Part shown: positions 17,268 through 26,023 of the stretch, piece by piece
Numbering within the stretch: the first letter of the stretch is position 1
Layout of the letters: each line of letters begins with the position of its first letter
From: Brevundimonas sp.
Lineage (GTDB): Bacteria; Pseudomonadota; Alphaproteobacteria; Caulobacterales; Caulobacteraceae
Length of the DNA: 64,000 bases
Direction of reading: 5' to 3'
Assembly: GCF_016742135.1 (NCBI RefSeq)
Contig: NZ_JACVCG010000002.1
Coordinates: 434,001 to 498,000, forward strand
The notes under the pieces: generated by a model
Told to the model about the DNA's origin: nothing
What the model saw: the letters and a program-made list of their open reading frames with translations, nothing else
Databases searched by the model: none
Translations under genes and position numbers: made by a program

Positions 17268-19562
17268 CTATTCAGCCGCGGGGGCAGTTGAGGTTGCAGA
17301 AGGAGAAGGGGAAGGCGCTGGCGCGGTGCGGGACGGCGCCTTGAGCGGGAAGACCATACAGACCCGGGCCCCGCGAAGCGTCTCGGCGTCGGCCAGTTTC
17401 AGCTCGCCGCCGTGGTCCTCACAGATGCGACGGACGATGGCGAGGCCGAGGCCCGTGCCCTTGTCGCGCGTGGTGACATAGGGCTCGGTGAGGCGGTCAC
17501 GGTCCTTTTCGGGCAGGCCGATGCCGTCATCCTCGATGACGAAGGTCAGGCTGTGAGGGTCGAGGTCGAGCCAGGCCAGAATGGCGGGGCCACCGGTGGT
17601 GTCGCCGGTCATGGCGCGGCGGGCCTGCACCGATTCCCCCGCATTCTTGAGGATGTTGGTCAGAGCCTGCCCCACCATGCGACCGTCGCACTGGAGCTCG
17701 GTCCTCGGCAGACCGCGCTGGAGGTCGACGGCGACGTCCGGCACCGCGACCCGCTGGGCAAAGACGGCCTGGCGGAGCAATTCGGCGGGATTTTCGGGTG
17801 CGAACCGGGGTGCCGGCATCCGGGCAAAGGAGGAGAATTCATCGACCATCCGCCCGATGTCCCCGACCTGGCGGATGATGGTCTCGGTGCAGCGATCAAA
17901 GACCTCGACGTCATCGACGACCTGTGACCGGTATTTGCGGCGCAGGCGCTCGGCCGACAGCTGGATAGGCGTGAGGGGATTCTTGATCTCATGGGCGATG
18001 CGGCGGGCGACATCACGCCAGGCGGCGTTGCGCTGCGCCGTCACCAGGCGGGTGATGTCGTCGAAGGTCAGCACCATTTCGCCGCCCAGACCGCCCTCGA
18101 TCCGCACGCGCAGGCGCCGGGTTTCCCCATCGCGGGTGACGTCGATGTCTTCCTCGATATGGGCTTCGGCGCGTTTGAGCAGCTCGCTGAGTTCGGGTGA
18201 AAAGGCGGCCAGCTCGCGGCCGGTCAGGTCGGCGTCGGGCAGGCCCAGAAGCTCCACGGCGCTGGCGTTGATCGCCGAGACCCGGCCCTTGCGATCCAGA
18301 CCGATGACCCCGGCGCTGACCCCCGACAGAACGGTCTCGATGAATCGGCTCCGGCCCTGGGCGTCCTCGCTGGCGGCCTTGAGTGCCTCCTGTTGCGCCT
18401 GAAGATCGCTGGTCATACGATTGAAGGCATTGGACAAGGCCGCGATTTCGTGTGGTTCCTTGTCGACCTGGACCCGGGCCGAGAGATCCCCGCCCGCGAC
18501 CTGATCCGCCGCCTGGGCCAGGCGACCGATCGGCACCGAAATGGCACTGGCGGCCGACATGCCCAGCCAGACCGCGCCGACCAGAACCAGGAGGGCGGTC
18601 TCGAGATAGCTGAGCGCGAAGGCGGTCTGGATGCTGGAACGGCTTTCCTGGGCCTCACGATAGGCCTGGATGGATTGCTCGCTGTTGCGCATCTGCGCGA
18701 TCAGGCCTGGCTGCAGGGGCCGTACGGCATAGAGATAGGCATCGCCGTAGCCGGTCAGCGGATAGAGGGTACGGATGGTGTCCGGGTTTTCGGTCACGCC
18801 GGTGGGCGCGATTTCTCCCTGGGCCGCCATCTCCAGATCGCTGCGGGGAGGGCCGACATACAGCGGGGCACCGGGCAATTCGCCGCTGGCCAGCACCCGC
18901 CCCTGACCGTCGAGGATATAGAGCGCCGGATAGCCGAAGATGCCGGCCGTCTGGGCCAGAAGGCCGGAGAACCGGATGCGGCTGTTACGGAAATCGGCGC
19001 GGGCCTCAGGGGCCGTCAGCTCATTGGCCATGGTGGCCAGATCGGACTCCAGTTCAAGGCTGACATCGCGGACATAGGCCCGGCCGATATCGGCGCCGTT
19101 CTCGACCGCCGCGCTGACGTTGACGCTGAACCACTGATCCACGCCCCGGTTCACCAGCACACCGAACACAAGGGCAATGAGAATGGCCGGAACCACGGCC
19201 ACCAGCGAGAACAGGGTGACAAACCGCAGGTGCAGGCGCGCCCCGGCCTGTTTGCGATTGCGGACCAGATCCAGCACCTGGATGCCGACGCCGGACGCCA
19301 GCGTCAGGATCAGGACCAGATTGCCCAGAAGGATGTAGAGGACCGCCCGGCTGGCTGCGACCCGGGCCCCGCCCTCGCCTCCGGCCTCCGGAGCGAGGGC
19401 CACCAGCCAGATGGCGGCAACCGTGATCAGGAAGGCGACAGTATAGGCCACCCCGAACACCGGACGCCCGGCCGGGGTGGAGATTCCGGCTCGCAGCGCG
19501 CCGATCGCCGCATCCAGCGGCCGGCTTTTGGGCATTTCATCTGCTGTCACAGGGCCGGTCAT
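17268..19562 (-). CDS. ntrY: NtrY sensor histidine kinase
   Basis: A 764-residue membrane histidine kinase. Several transmembrane helices occur before residue 160, an extracytoplasmic sensor region lies between about 160 and 300, and a further helix near 310-330 leads into HAMP, PAS, HisKA (IAHEIKNPLTPIQLSAERLRR) and HATPase (DDGIGLPEKD, KGTGLGLAI) domains. The C-terminus is an Ala/Pro/Ser tail. It phosphorylates NtrX, linked in alphaproteobacteria to nitrogen, redox and envelope control. An upstream in-frame GTG at 19583 is also possible; neither start has a strong ribosome-binding site. The dusB stop lies only about 40-60 bases upstream, with no ntrBC in between. Confidence 0.94.
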   Translation of the reverse strand: MTGPVTADEMPKSRPLDAAIGALRAGISTPAGRPVFGVAYTVAFLITVAAIWLVALAPEAGGEGGARVAASRAVLYILLGNLVLILTLASGVGIQVLDLVRNRKQAGARLHLRFVTLFSLVAVVPAILIALVFGVLVNRGVDQWFSVNVSAAVENGADIGRAYVRDVSLELESDLATMANELTAPEARADFRNSRIRFSGLLAQTAGIFGYPALYILDGQGRVLASGELPGAPLYVGPPRSDLEMAAQGEIAPTGVTENPDTIRTLYPLTGYGDAYLYAVRPLQPGLIAQMRNSEQSIQAYREAQESRSSIQTAFALSYLETALLVLVGAVWLGMSAASAISVPIGRLAQAADQVAGGDLSARVQVDKEPHEIAALSNAFNRMTSDLQAQQEALKAASEDAQGRSRFIETVLSGVSAGVIGLDRKGRVSAINASAVELLGLPDADLTGRELAAFSPELSELLKRAEAHIEEDIDVTRDGETRRLRVRIEGGLGGEMVLTFDDITRLVTAQRNAAWRDVARRIAHEIKNPLTPIQLSAERLRRKYRSQVVDDVEVFDRCTETIIRQVGDIGRMVDEFSSFARMPAPRFAPENPAELLRQAVFAQRVAVPDVAVDLQRGLPRTELQCDGRMVGQALTNILKNAGESVQARRAMTGDTTGGPAILAWLDLDPHSLTFVIEDDGIGLPEKDRDRLTEPYVTTRDKGTGLGLAIVRRICEDHGGELKLADAETLRGARVCMVFPLKAPSRTAPAPSPSPSATSTAPAAE

Positions 19563-19624
19563 GCGTCCGGCACCATCCGACACCTGTGGCCGATGATCAA
19601 CAGGTTAGTTGCGAATATGCGGCA

Positions 19625-20614
19625 CTAGCCCTGCCAGAGGTCCGAGAGGGCCCGGGCGACGGCGTCGGCATCATCCATCCGGCACAGACGCGCCTTTGCG
19701 GCACGGCGCTCGGAGGGGTCCGCCGGCCAGGGGGCCTGTTCGATATACCAGCCGAGGTGTTTGCGGAACATCTTCAGCCCCAGCGGATAGCCGTAGAAGT
19801 CCAGCGAGGCCTGCATGTGATCGATGACGAGCGCCAGCCGGTCGGCGCGGTCGGGAGCATCGGGACCGGTATCGCCATTCAGGCCGGCCTCGAGCCGGGC
19901 CGCCAGCCAGGGCCGGCCATAGACACCACGCCCCAGCATCAGGGCGTCGGCCCCTGATTGCTCCAGCGCGTCGCGGGCATCCTGAAGCGTCAGGACATCG
20001 CCATTGACGACGACGGGGATGGAAACGGCGTCCTTCACCTCACCGACCGCCTGCCAGTCGGCCTTGCCCGTGTAGAACTGCTTGCGGGTGCGACCGTGGA
20101 CCGTCACCGCCTGGACCCCGATCTGCTCGGCATGTCGCGCGAGGGTAGCGGCGTTCCGGTCGTTTTCATCCCAGCCCAGACGCATCTTGACCGTCACAGG
20201 GCGGCGGACCGCGCCCACGACCGCCTCCATGATGCGGCAGGCGAGATCGGGGGCCCGCATCAGGGCCGAGCCCGAGGCCGCGCCGGTGACCTCCTTGGCC
20301 GGGCAGCCGAAGTTGAGATCGATCAGGTCCGCCCCCGCGCGCTCGGCCATCCGCGCGCCCTCGGCCATGGCGTCGGGATCGCGCCCGACCAGCTGGATGA
20401 CCGTCAACGGAAGCCCCTCGCCCACCGCCGCCCGGCGAACGACATCCGGACGGCCGCGAGCCAGCTCGGCCGAGGCAACCATCTCGGTCGCGACATAGGG
20501 CGCGCCAAGCCGCGAGGCCACGCGCCGGAACGGCAGGTCGGTGACGCCCGTCATGGGGGCCATCAGCACCCGACCGGGCACGGTCACATCGCCGATCTGG
20601 AGGGAGGAAGCCAT
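19625..20614 (-). CDS. dusB: tRNA-dihydrouridine synthase B
   Basis: A 329-residue FMN-dependent TIM-barrel enzyme reducing specific uridines in tRNA D-loops. Visible are MAPMTGVTDLPFRR at the start of the barrel, LNFGCPAKEVTGAASGSALM with the catalytic Cys, VHGRTRKQFYTGKADW, and the FMN-phosphate region ADALMLGRGVYGRPWL. The gene is also called nifR3 because it heads the ntr operon in alphaproteobacteria. It is divergent from ispDF with a 63-base spacer. Confidence 0.96.
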   Translation of the reverse strand: MASSLQIGDVTVPGRVLMAPMTGVTDLPFRRVASRLGAPYVATEMVASAELARGRPDVVRRAAVGEGLPLTVIQLVGRDPDAMAEGARMAERAGADLIDLNFGCPAKEVTGAASGSALMRAPDLACRIMEAVVGAVRRPVTVKMRLGWDENDRNAATLARHAEQIGVQAVTVHGRTRKQFYTGKADWQAVGEVKDAVSIPVVVNGDVLTLQDARDALEQSGADALMLGRGVYGRPWLAARLEAGLNGDTGPDAPDRADRLALVIDHMQASLDFYGYPLGLKMFRKHLGWYIEQAPWPADPSERRAAKARLCRMDDADAVARALSDLWQG

Positions 20615-20677
20615 CGGCCCCTATCTTCGCCCCGGCCCCCTCTCGTCAAGGGCGTGTGTACTGCCTAGAAGACCGTC

Positions 20678-21847
20678 ATGACGTTTCAGGCTGTTGTCGT
20701 TGCCGCGGGCTCGGGCTCGCGGGCGGGTGTGGAAAAGCCCTGGGTGGCGCTGGCGGGCGTGCCCGTGCTGCGCTGGTCGGTGCGGGCCCTGCTGCAGGCG
20801 GGGGCGACCGATGTGGTGGTCGTGGTGGGCCCGCATCGTCTGACGGACGTGCCGACGGCGCTGGCGGGGCTGACCGGCTGGCGGGCGGTCGAGGGCGGGG
20901 CGACCCGCGCGGAGTCGGTGATGCGCGGGCTGAACGCCCTCGCGGCGGACGGCGGCGCGATGGGAGACACGCCGGTGCTGATCCATGACGCGGCGCGACC
21001 GTTTCTGGAGCGGGGTGTGATCGACCGGCTGATCGAGGCGCTGGGCGACGCCGACGGAGCCGTCCCCGCCCTGCCCGCCGTCGACAGCTTGCGGCGCGGC
21101 GATGCCGCCGGGCTCGGCGACAGCGTCGATCGCGACGGCCTGTTCCGGGCCCAGACGCCCCAGGCCTTCCGCCTGGCCACGGTGCGGGCGGCCCTGACCG
21201 ACTGGTCGGGTACCGTGCCGCCGACCGATGAAGCCGAGGCCGTGCGCGCGGCGGGTGGCCGGGTCGTGCTGGTCGCCGGCGATCCCCGCCTGTTCAAACT
21301 GACCTATCCCGAGGACTTCATCATGGCCGAGGCGCTCGCTGCCGGACTGACCCCGCCGTCCGTGACGCGCGTGGGACAGGGGTTCGATGTTCATCGCTGG
21401 GGACCGGGGACGTCGGTATGGCTGTGCGGCGTCGAGATTCCGCACGACCGGACCCTGATCGGCCATTCGGACGCCGATGCGGGCCTGCATGCCCTGACCG
21501 ATGCCATTCTGGGCGCCATGGGGGACGGCGACATCGGCGACCACTTTCCGCCCTCCGATCCGCAGTGGAAGGGGGCATCAAGCGACCGGTTTCTGGTGCA
21601 CGCCGTCCAGCGACTGGCGGCGCGCGGCGGCCAGATCGTCAATGTCGATGTGACCCTGATCTGCGAGGAGCCGAAGATCAAACCGCACCGTCAGGCGATG
21701 CGCGGGCGGCTGGCCGAACTGTGCGGGATTCCGCTGCAGGCCGTCAGCGTCAAGGCGACCACGACCGAACAGCTGGGCTTTACGGGGCGCAGTGAGGGCC
21801 TGGCCGCCCAGGCGGTGGCCACCCTCACCCTGCCCGCTGCCCCCTAG
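20678..21847 (+). CDS. ispDF: Bifunctional IspD/IspF isoprenoid synthesis enzyme
   Basis: A 389-residue fusion of 2-C-methyl-D-erythritol 4-phosphate cytidylyltransferase and 2-C-methyl-D-erythritol 2,4-cyclodiphosphate synthase, steps 3 and 5 of the MEP pathway. The IspD half (about 1-225) has VVVAAGSGSRAGVEKPW and LIHDAARPF. The IspF half (about 230-389) has RVGQGFDVHRWGPG, LIGHSDADAGLHALTDAILGA and the zinc-binding DVH motif. This fusion is common in alphaproteobacteria. Its stop overlaps the end of the convergent spermidine-synthase-like gene. Confidence 0.97.
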   Translation: MTFQAVVVAAGSGSRAGVEKPWVALAGVPVLRWSVRALLQAGATDVVVVVGPHRLTDVPTALAGLTGWRAVEGGATRAESVMRGLNALAADGGAMGDTPVLIHDAARPFLERGVIDRLIEALGDADGAVPALPAVDSLRRGDAAGLGDSVDRDGLFRAQTPQAFRLATVRAALTDWSGTVPPTDEAEAVRAAGGRVVLVAGDPRLFKLTYPEDFIMAEALAAGLTPPSVTRVGQGFDVHRWGPGTSVWLCGVEIPHDRTLIGHSDADAGLHALTDAILGAMGDGDIGDHFPPSDPQWKGASSDRFLVHAVQRLAARGGQIVNVDVTLICEEPKIKPHRQAMRGRLAELCGIPLQAVSVKATTTEQLGFTGRSEGLAAQAVATLTLPAAP

Positions 21848-24111
21848 AAGTTGGCGCGGACCAGGGCGCCCCACAGATTGACGTAGTCGTCGGTCCAGGG
21901 GCGCACCCGGGTGTCGGCGATGACCCGCCAGCCCGGATCGGTAACGAAGTCGGCAAGGCCTTCCTCGGTCGGGGACATGATCAGGACCTCGGTCGAGGCC
22001 TCGGCCATGTCGGGCTGGTCCGGACGCTCGACATAGATGCGGTGACGCTCGGCGGCACCCAGCTGACGCGCGGCGGCGACCGTGGGCAGGGTGATGTCGA
22101 GGTTGCGGTTCGACACATGCAGGACCACGACGCCGGTCGGCCCGACCAGACGCAGATAGTCGGCCAGGGCCTCGACCGTCAGCAGGTGGGTCGGCACGAC
22201 ATCCGAGGAGAAGGCGTCGATGATGAGGATATCAAAGGCGGCGTCCGGCTGTTGCGCCAGGGTCAGGCGGGCGTCGCCCAGCACGGTCCCGACCGGGCCG
22301 GCGGCGCAGTCCGAGATAAAGGTGAACCAGCGCGGATCCCGGGCCATGCGGTCGACCATGGGATCGATCTCGAAGAAGGTCAGGGTGTCGCCGGGCCGCT
22401 TGTAGGCCGCCATGGCCCCTGCGCCGAGGCCGACCACGCCCATGCGGACCGCAGGCGCGCGGGACTGGACCACCCAGGTCGCCAGGCCGATGGGGGTCGA
22501 ATAGGCGTAGTACATGGTCGGGTTGCAGGCATGGTCAGGATGTCGCGCCTGGGCCCCGTGCAGGGTGGTGCCGTGCATCAGGACGTGGACCGGACCGCCC
22601 ATGCCGGGGTCGTCGATCTCGGCCACGCGCATGACTCCGAAGAAGCTGCGCTCGGTCAGGCTCCAGTCATAGCCGCGCGCCACATGCTGGGCCGACAGGG
22701 CGATCATCAGGAGCACGCCTGTGAACACCAGGGCCTTGTCCCGCACCATGAAGGCGCAGATGGCTGCGGCCCCGAGAATGAGCGAGGCCAGTTGCAGGGT
22801 GCTGAAATTCTGGAAGTAGGGCCAGAGGGACTCGTTCTGGCGGATCACCTCCATGGCCACATGCGGCATGATGGCCAGAAAGGCGGCGGCCACCAGGAAA
22901 TAGCCGTGACGAAGGGTAAACGGCCCCCCCCTGGGTCGGGCCAGGCCGACCGCCACCAGCACCAGGGGATATTCCCACACCATGCTGAAGATCACGGGTG
23001 CGATCAGGGCATTGAATACCCCGCCCAGCATGCCGCCGACCGACAGCAGCAGGTAGAATTCCGTCAGCCGGTCCGGGGGCGGGCGACGCCCCGCCAGCAG
23101 CTGGTGGCACAGCAGGGCGGTGAAGAAGAAGGTCGTGAGGTGAACCACCAGGATCAGCATCCAGCTGGAGCTGCGGAACGCGACCATGCTGACGGTGACG
23201 GCCAGAAGCGCGGACTGGACGATCAGGGTGACCGGCAGGGGGATCCACGGGCGGCTCTGGAAGGCGATGACGAAGGTCAGAAGATAGAGGGCCAGCGGCA
23301 GGACCCACAGGAACGGGGCCGAAGCCACATCCGTGGTCAGATGGGCGGTCACGCCCAGCATCAGGCTGGAGGGAGCCGCGGCCAGCAGCACCCAGACCCC
23401 CTTTTCGCGCCAGTCGATCGGCGCGGTCCGGGCCAGCGGCGGCGGCTCGGCCCGGGACAGCGCCCGGGCCCGCCAGACGGTCAGGCCCAGCACCACAATC
23501 ATCAGCACAAAGAGGCCGTAACCCGCGCTCCAGCCCCACCGCTGACCCGACAGGGAGCTGAGTGGCTCGATCAGCACGGGATAGGCCAGCAGGGCGAGGA
23601 AGCTGCCGAGGTTGGAGGCGGCATAGAGGACATAGGGATTCTGGCCGTCGGTGTGTCCCACGCGGACGCGGGCGTACCAGGCCTGAAGCAGGGGGGCGGT
23701 GGCCGACAGGATCGCGAACGGAAGACCAACCGAGATCGCCAGCGTCGCCAGCAGCCAGACGATGGGCGCGGCGGGGTCCGGATCCCCCAGCAGACCATTG
23801 ACCCGGAGCGGCAGGAAGATGGCCGCGAGCACGAGGAGAACCAGGTGAATGCCGACCTGGAGGCGCAGGGAGGCGACCTTCTGCAGCAGGTGGGCATAGG
23901 TGTAGCCGGCCAGCAGGCCCGTCTGGAAGAACACCATGGCCGTGTTCCAGACCGAGGGAGACCCCCCCAGCACCGGCAGGACCAGCTTGGTGATCATCGG
24001 CTGCACCGAAAACACCAGCATGGCCGAGGTGAAGATCGCCAGACCGAAGATCAGCGGGGTCAGGCGGACACCGAGGGGCTCGGTCCCGTCGATCAGGCTG
24101 GTCTGGCTCAT
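21844..24111 (-). CDS. Fused MFS/spermidine-synthase-like membrane protein
   Basis: A 755-residue protein with many hydrophobic helices in residues 10-480 and a cytosolic spermidine-synthase-like Rossmann domain at the C-terminus. The latter shows VGLGAGAMAAYKRPGD (SAM/dcSAM-binding glycine loop), FFEIDPMVDRMA and FDILIIDAFSSDVVPTHLLT. The family is widespread but uncharacterised; polyamine synthesis or transport is only a guess. The frame is open to 24261, but the ATG at 24111 has GGGAG about 6 bases upstream and starts before the first helix. It is divergent from cinA. Confidence 0.85.
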   Translation of the reverse strand: MSQTSLIDGTEPLGVRLTPLIFGLAIFTSAMLVFSVQPMITKLVLPVLGGSPSVWNTAMVFFQTGLLAGYTYAHLLQKVASLRLQVGIHLVLLVLAAIFLPLRVNGLLGDPDPAAPIVWLLATLAISVGLPFAILSATAPLLQAWYARVRVGHTDGQNPYVLYAASNLGSFLALLAYPVLIEPLSSLSGQRWGWSAGYGLFVLMIVVLGLTVWRARALSRAEPPPLARTAPIDWREKGVWVLLAAAPSSLMLGVTAHLTTDVASAPFLWVLPLALYLLTFVIAFQSRPWIPLPVTLIVQSALLAVTVSMVAFRSSSWMLILVVHLTTFFFTALLCHQLLAGRRPPPDRLTEFYLLLSVGGMLGGVFNALIAPVIFSMVWEYPLVLVAVGLARPRGGPFTLRHGYFLVAAAFLAIMPHVAMEVIRQNESLWPYFQNFSTLQLASLILGAAAICAFMVRDKALVFTGVLLMIALSAQHVARGYDWSLTERSFFGVMRVAEIDDPGMGGPVHVLMHGTTLHGAQARHPDHACNPTMYYAYSTPIGLATWVVQSRAPAVRMGVVGLGAGAMAAYKRPGDTLTFFEIDPMVDRMARDPRWFTFISDCAAGPVGTVLGDARLTLAQQPDAAFDILIIDAFSSDVVPTHLLTVEALADYLRLVGPTGVVVLHVSNRNLDITLPTVAAARQLGAAERHRIYVERPDQPDMAEASTEVLIMSPTEEGLADFVTDPGWRVIADTRVRPWTDDYVNLWGALVRANF

Positions 24112-24203
24112 GGGGGCTCCCGACTGGACGGTCATCGACAGGCGGGCACCGGCGCGGCACCCTGTGGTCCACCGTAAGGCTGACTCGCGAAGGCCGATAG
24201 CCC

Positions 24204-24692
24204 ATGTTCGCTCCCGATCTGATGACCCTGGCCGAAACGGTCGTGACGCGCGCGCGATCACGCCGCATGACGCTGGCCACGGCCGAAAGCTGCACGGGGG
24301 GGCTGGTCGCCGCCGCCCTGACCTCGGTGGCCGGCTCCTCGGCGGTGCTGGAACAGGGGGCGGTCACCTATTCCAATGCGGCAAAGACGCGGATGCTGGG
24401 GGTGCCCGAAGCCCTCATCGCTGCCCACGGGGCAGTGTCGAAGCCCGTGGCCGAAGCCATGGCGGCGGGGGCGCGGGACCGGGCCGGGGTCGATGTCGCG
24501 GTCTCTGTCACCGGTATCGCCGGGCCGGGCGGCGGGTCGGCCGACAAGCCCGTCGGTCTGGTCCATTTCGGCCTGGCCACGGCGGAGGGCGTTCGACATG
24601 TGGAGCGACGCTTCACCCAGCAGGACCGGCAGGCGATCCGAGGGGCGGCGACCGAACAGGCGCTGATGCTGTTGCTGGAAGGATTGGCGTGA
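24204..24692 (+). CDS. pncC: CinA C-domain protein, nicotinamide-nucleotide amidohydrolase
   Basis: A 162-residue protein consisting only of the CinA C-terminal domain. TLATAESCTGGLVAAALTSVAGSS carries the catalytic Ser; YSNAAKTRMLGV, SVTGIAGPGGGSADKPVGLV and the closing helix are all family signatures. It deamidates NMN to nicotinic acid mononucleotide in the NAD recycling pathway. The N-terminal CinA domain is absent, as in E. coli YgaD. The stop overlaps the tusA GTG start (GTGA), so the two are coupled. Confidence 0.95.
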   Translation: MFAPDLMTLAETVVTRARSRRMTLATAESCTGGLVAAALTSVAGSSAVLEQGAVTYSNAAKTRMLGVPEALIAAHGAVSKPVAEAMAAGARDRAGVDVAVSVTGIAGPGGGSADKPVGLVHFGLATAEGVRHVERRFTQQDRQAIRGAATEQALMLLLEGLA

Positions 24693-24934
24693 CCCCTGCC
24701 CCGCTTCTTGTCGATGCACGGGGGCATCGCTGTCCGGTGCCGAGCCTGAGGCTGGCGCGTGCGCTGGAGGTCGCCGCGCCCGGTGAGGTGATCGTGCTGA
24801 TGGCGTCGGACCCGATGGCGCGCATCGATGTCCCGTACATGCTGACCGACGGACCGCACCGACTGATCGGCATCGAGGACGTCGGCGGCGTGCTGCGGAT
24901 TACTGTCGAGACTGGCGCCGCGCCGTCAGGCTGA
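24689..24934 (+). CDS. TusA-family sulfurtransferase-like protein
   Basis: An 81-residue two-layer protein with the TusA/SirA signature LLVDARGHRCPVPSLRLARAL, where the CPxP cysteine would carry persulfide sulfur, and VLMASDPMARIDVPYML. The GTG start overlaps the cinA stop by 4 bases. The last 35 bases overlap the end of the convergent yihY gene. Family members relay sulfur for tRNA thiolation, molybdenum cofactor or other uses; the specific partner is unknown. The start is inferred because the frame is open far upstream. Confidence 0.9.
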   Translation: MTPAPLLVDARGHRCPVPSLRLARALEVAAPGEVIVLMASDPMARIDVPYMLTDGPHRLIGIEDVGGVLRITVETGAAPSG

Positions 24935-25856
24935 CGACCTTGGGGGTCTGATTCAGGGCTTCCTCGACCTCGGCGACCAGCGCCTCGTCCCGGGCGCGCG
25001 CGACGACCTCCATCTCGGTGGCAAAAGCGCCGCCGTAGAAGATCGCATTGACGTTCCAGGACAGCCAGATCAGCAGAACGACGACCGCGCCGACCGAGCC
25101 ATAGGTCGCCCCGAGAACCGCAATCTGCTCGACATAGATGGCGCAGAGCCAGGACGAGATCATGGACAGAACGGTGGCGATCACCCCGCCCGTCAGCGCG
25201 GGGCGCCAGGCCACCCGGGTCTTGTGGGACATGGCGTAGCGGTAAAGCAGGGTCAGGCCGAACGACAGGCCGACCGCAGGGAGCAGGACATCCAGCGGTA
25301 CGTAGCCGCTGCCCGATACGGCCCCGGTTCCCGCCGCATCGGCGTGGGACAGCAGCCGCGCCGTCACGACGGACCCCGAGACGACCGTGAAAAGTCCGAA
25401 GGCGAACAGGGCGACGAAGAAGGCCAGCAGATTGAACCTGAGGAAGCCATGCGGCTCGGCCTCATCATGAATGAGATTAAGACCCGCCAACAAGGCCTTG
25501 AATCCCCGATGCGCAGCGTAGGCGCCGATGATCAGGGCGAAGGCGCTCTGGGCCGAGACGGTGCGGGCCGAGGCATTGGTCAGGCGAGTGATTTCCTGGA
25601 GGAAGATGCTGCGGGCGGCGGCCGGCATGACGTCGGCGAGCGCCGTCGCCTGGGCGCTTACCTCGCTGATCGACAGACCCACCTTGTAGAGACCGATCAG
25701 GATGGCGATCGCGGGAAACACCGCCAGCAGGGCAAAGAAGGACACCCCGCCGGTATAGAGCATGACGTCGCGACCCCAGCTGCGGGCAAAGGCGCGCCCG
25801 GCCAGCCTGAGCCAGAAGCCGATCCGGCTTCGCAGAGAGTCAAAGGTCAAATTCAT
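24900..25856 (-). CDS. YihY/BrkB-family membrane protein
   Basis: A protein of 318 residues with about six transmembrane helices. The N-terminus (AFARSWGRDVMLYTGGVSFFALLAVFPAIAILIGLY) and WLSWNVNAIFYGGAFATEME near residue 270 are the YihY/UPF0761 signatures. The old name ribonuclease BN is a misannotation for this family, whose role is unknown. An in-frame GTG at 25865 is an alternative start. It is divergent from the PopA-like gene across 167 bases and convergent with tusA with overlapping ends. Confidence 0.9.
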   Translation of the reverse strand: MNLTFDSLRSRIGFWLRLAGRAFARSWGRDVMLYTGGVSFFALLAVFPAIAILIGLYKVGLSISEVSAQATALADVMPAAARSIFLQEITRLTNASARTVSAQSAFALIIGAYAAHRGFKALLAGLNLIHDEAEPHGFLRFNLLAFFVALFAFGLFTVVSGSVVTARLLSHADAAGTGAVSGSGYVPLDVLLPAVGLSFGLTLLYRYAMSHKTRVAWRPALTGGVIATVLSMISSWLCAIYVEQIAVLGATYGSVGAVVVLLIWLSWNVNAIFYGGAFATEMEVVARARDEALVAEVEEALNQTPKVVSLTARRQSRQ

Positions 25857-26023
25857 CCTCGCCACAACCCGGCGCGAAACTAGACTTTTTTGTGACTTTG
25901 CAAACCCTCTTGTGTGTGAGGATTGTGGAAGCGGTTGCAGGGGCAGCGGACGGCTGTCTATGGTCCCGCACCATCGGGCAAGGCCCGGGATTCGTGATTC
26001 CGGACTGAAAGGGGCGACTCGTC

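Noticed and set aside
22042..24177. Plus-strand frame of 711 codons opposite the spermidine-synthase-like gene
   Set aside because: No recognisable domain, and the opposite strand encodes a coherent membrane protein.
24900..25856. Naming the YihY-family protein as ribonuclease BN
   Set aside because: That name comes from a known misannotation; the family is a membrane protein of unknown role.
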